Shown piece by piece: positions 34,652 to 34,944 of a DNA stretch of 34,944 bases. The DNA comes from Oscillatoria salina IIICB1 (GTDB lineage: Bacteria > Cyanobacteriota > Cyanobacteriia > Cyanobacteriales > SIO1D9): assembly GCF_020144665.1 (NCBI RefSeq), contig NZ_JAAHBQ010000063.1, forward strand, positions 1-34,944, read 5' to 3'. How positions within the stretch are numbered: position 1 is the first letter of the stretch; each line of letters begins with the position of its first letter. The translations under genes were made by a program, and so were the position numbers. The notes beneath the pieces were generated by a model that had not been told where the DNA came from, did no database searches, and saw nothing but the letters and a program-made list of their open reading frames with translations.

Positions 34652-34944
34652 ATGACAGAAACAGAAACAGAATTTGATACACCTTGGAAAGATATATTAG
34701 AAATATACTTTGAGGAATTTATTGATTTCTTTTTCCCTGATGCTCATCGTCAAATTGACTGGACTCAAGGTTATGAATTTTTAGACCAAGAATTGCAGCA
34801 AGTAGTCCAAGATGCCGAGTTAGGAAGGCGTTTAGTTGATAAATTAGCAAAAGTATATCTTTTAGAAGGAACAGAAGCTTGGGTTTTAATTCACGTTGAA
34901 GTTCAAAGTCAGCGAGAATCAGAATTTTCTCAGCGAATGTTTGT
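34652..34944 (+). CDS. Rpn / PD-(D/E)XK nuclease-transposase family protein, 5' part
   Basis: The first 97 codons of a gene that runs off the right edge: MTETETEFDTPWKDILEIYF, FFFPDAHRQIDW, FLDQELQQVVQDAELGRRLVDKLAKVYLLEG, AWVLIHVEVQSQRESEF. This is the usual start of the cyanobacterial Rpn-like (YhgA-like/DUF4351-type) proteins. DxxLxxV-type and IHVEVQ are the beginning of the PD-(D/E)XK nuclease core. Family members promote recombination or are found as mobile-element passengers, often in many copies. The complete length and any C-terminal domain are outside the window. Confidence 0.75.
   Translation, partial: MTETETEFDTPWKDILEIYFEEFIDFFFPDAHRQIDWTQGYEFLDQELQQVVQDAELGRRLVDKLAKVYLLEGTEAWVLIHVEVQSQRESEFSQRMF

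Overview
This window is a stretch of a cyanobacterial chromosome. The evidence is an allophycocyanin-core subunit gene (apcF), glnA behind a textbook NtcA promoter, many HIP1-type GCGATCGC octamers, cyanobacterial heptamer repeats (AAACAGT, CTGAWAA), and several protein families known mainly from cyanobacteria. There are no rRNA or tRNA genes and no CRISPR array. Most genes are ordinary chromosomal genes, with scattered mobile and accessory DNA.

Layout. 1-525: wreck of an IS200/IS605 tnpB element, with a MITE-like element next to the truncated gene. 590-5657: a small Cys-motif protein, a lipoate-ligase-like protein, a YbjN-domain protein, a secreted protein, glnA (NtcA promoter and terminator visible) and apcF. 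5757-7310: argB and aroK. 7752-7949: a 65-aa protein with a paralogue at 19138. 7977-11665: a leftward run of a Zam/RNase R-like protein, ubiX and a LapA-like membrane protein. 12059-13411: a tnpB element with an intact nuclease and no tnpA. 13550-18668: an IlvE-like aminotransferase, a secreted pentapeptide-repeat protein, a DUF218 membrane protein and a phospholipase-D-like lipoprotein carrying an EF-hand loop and a helix-hairpin-helix tail. 18818-19347: two small genes. 19470-24719: an accessory cassette of a small helical-protein gene divergent from a 1482-aa transmembrane protein. 24775-27216: pheT. 27732-31423: two convergent Ser/Thr kinase-like genes. 32075-34501: phosphoketolase. 34652 to the right edge: an Rpn/PD-(D/E)XK-type gene, cut off.

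The most interesting part is 19418-24793. The large protein joins a possible inactive STAND-like NTPase segment and a helical solenoid (cytoplasmic) to one membrane span, cadherin-like repeats and a C-terminal domain resembling the IMS/DUF4101 domain of the division protein ARC6/Ftn2 (periplasmic). The cassette lies between two direct copies (51 of 57 bases identical) of the 3' end and terminator of pheT, as expected if it was inserted at the end of that gene.

A second theme is enzymes with lost catalytic residues. The RNase R-like protein lacks three of the four RNB aspartates and the SPIRR arginine. One of the two kinases has HQDIC and NFG where HRDxK and DFG are expected. A third theme is dispersed repeats: two 119-bp copies about 14 kb apart differ by one base and by four heptamer units, and repeat DNA has extended several reading frames at their 5' ends, so I trimmed those starts. 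All family assignments are by reading the sequence; no search was run.
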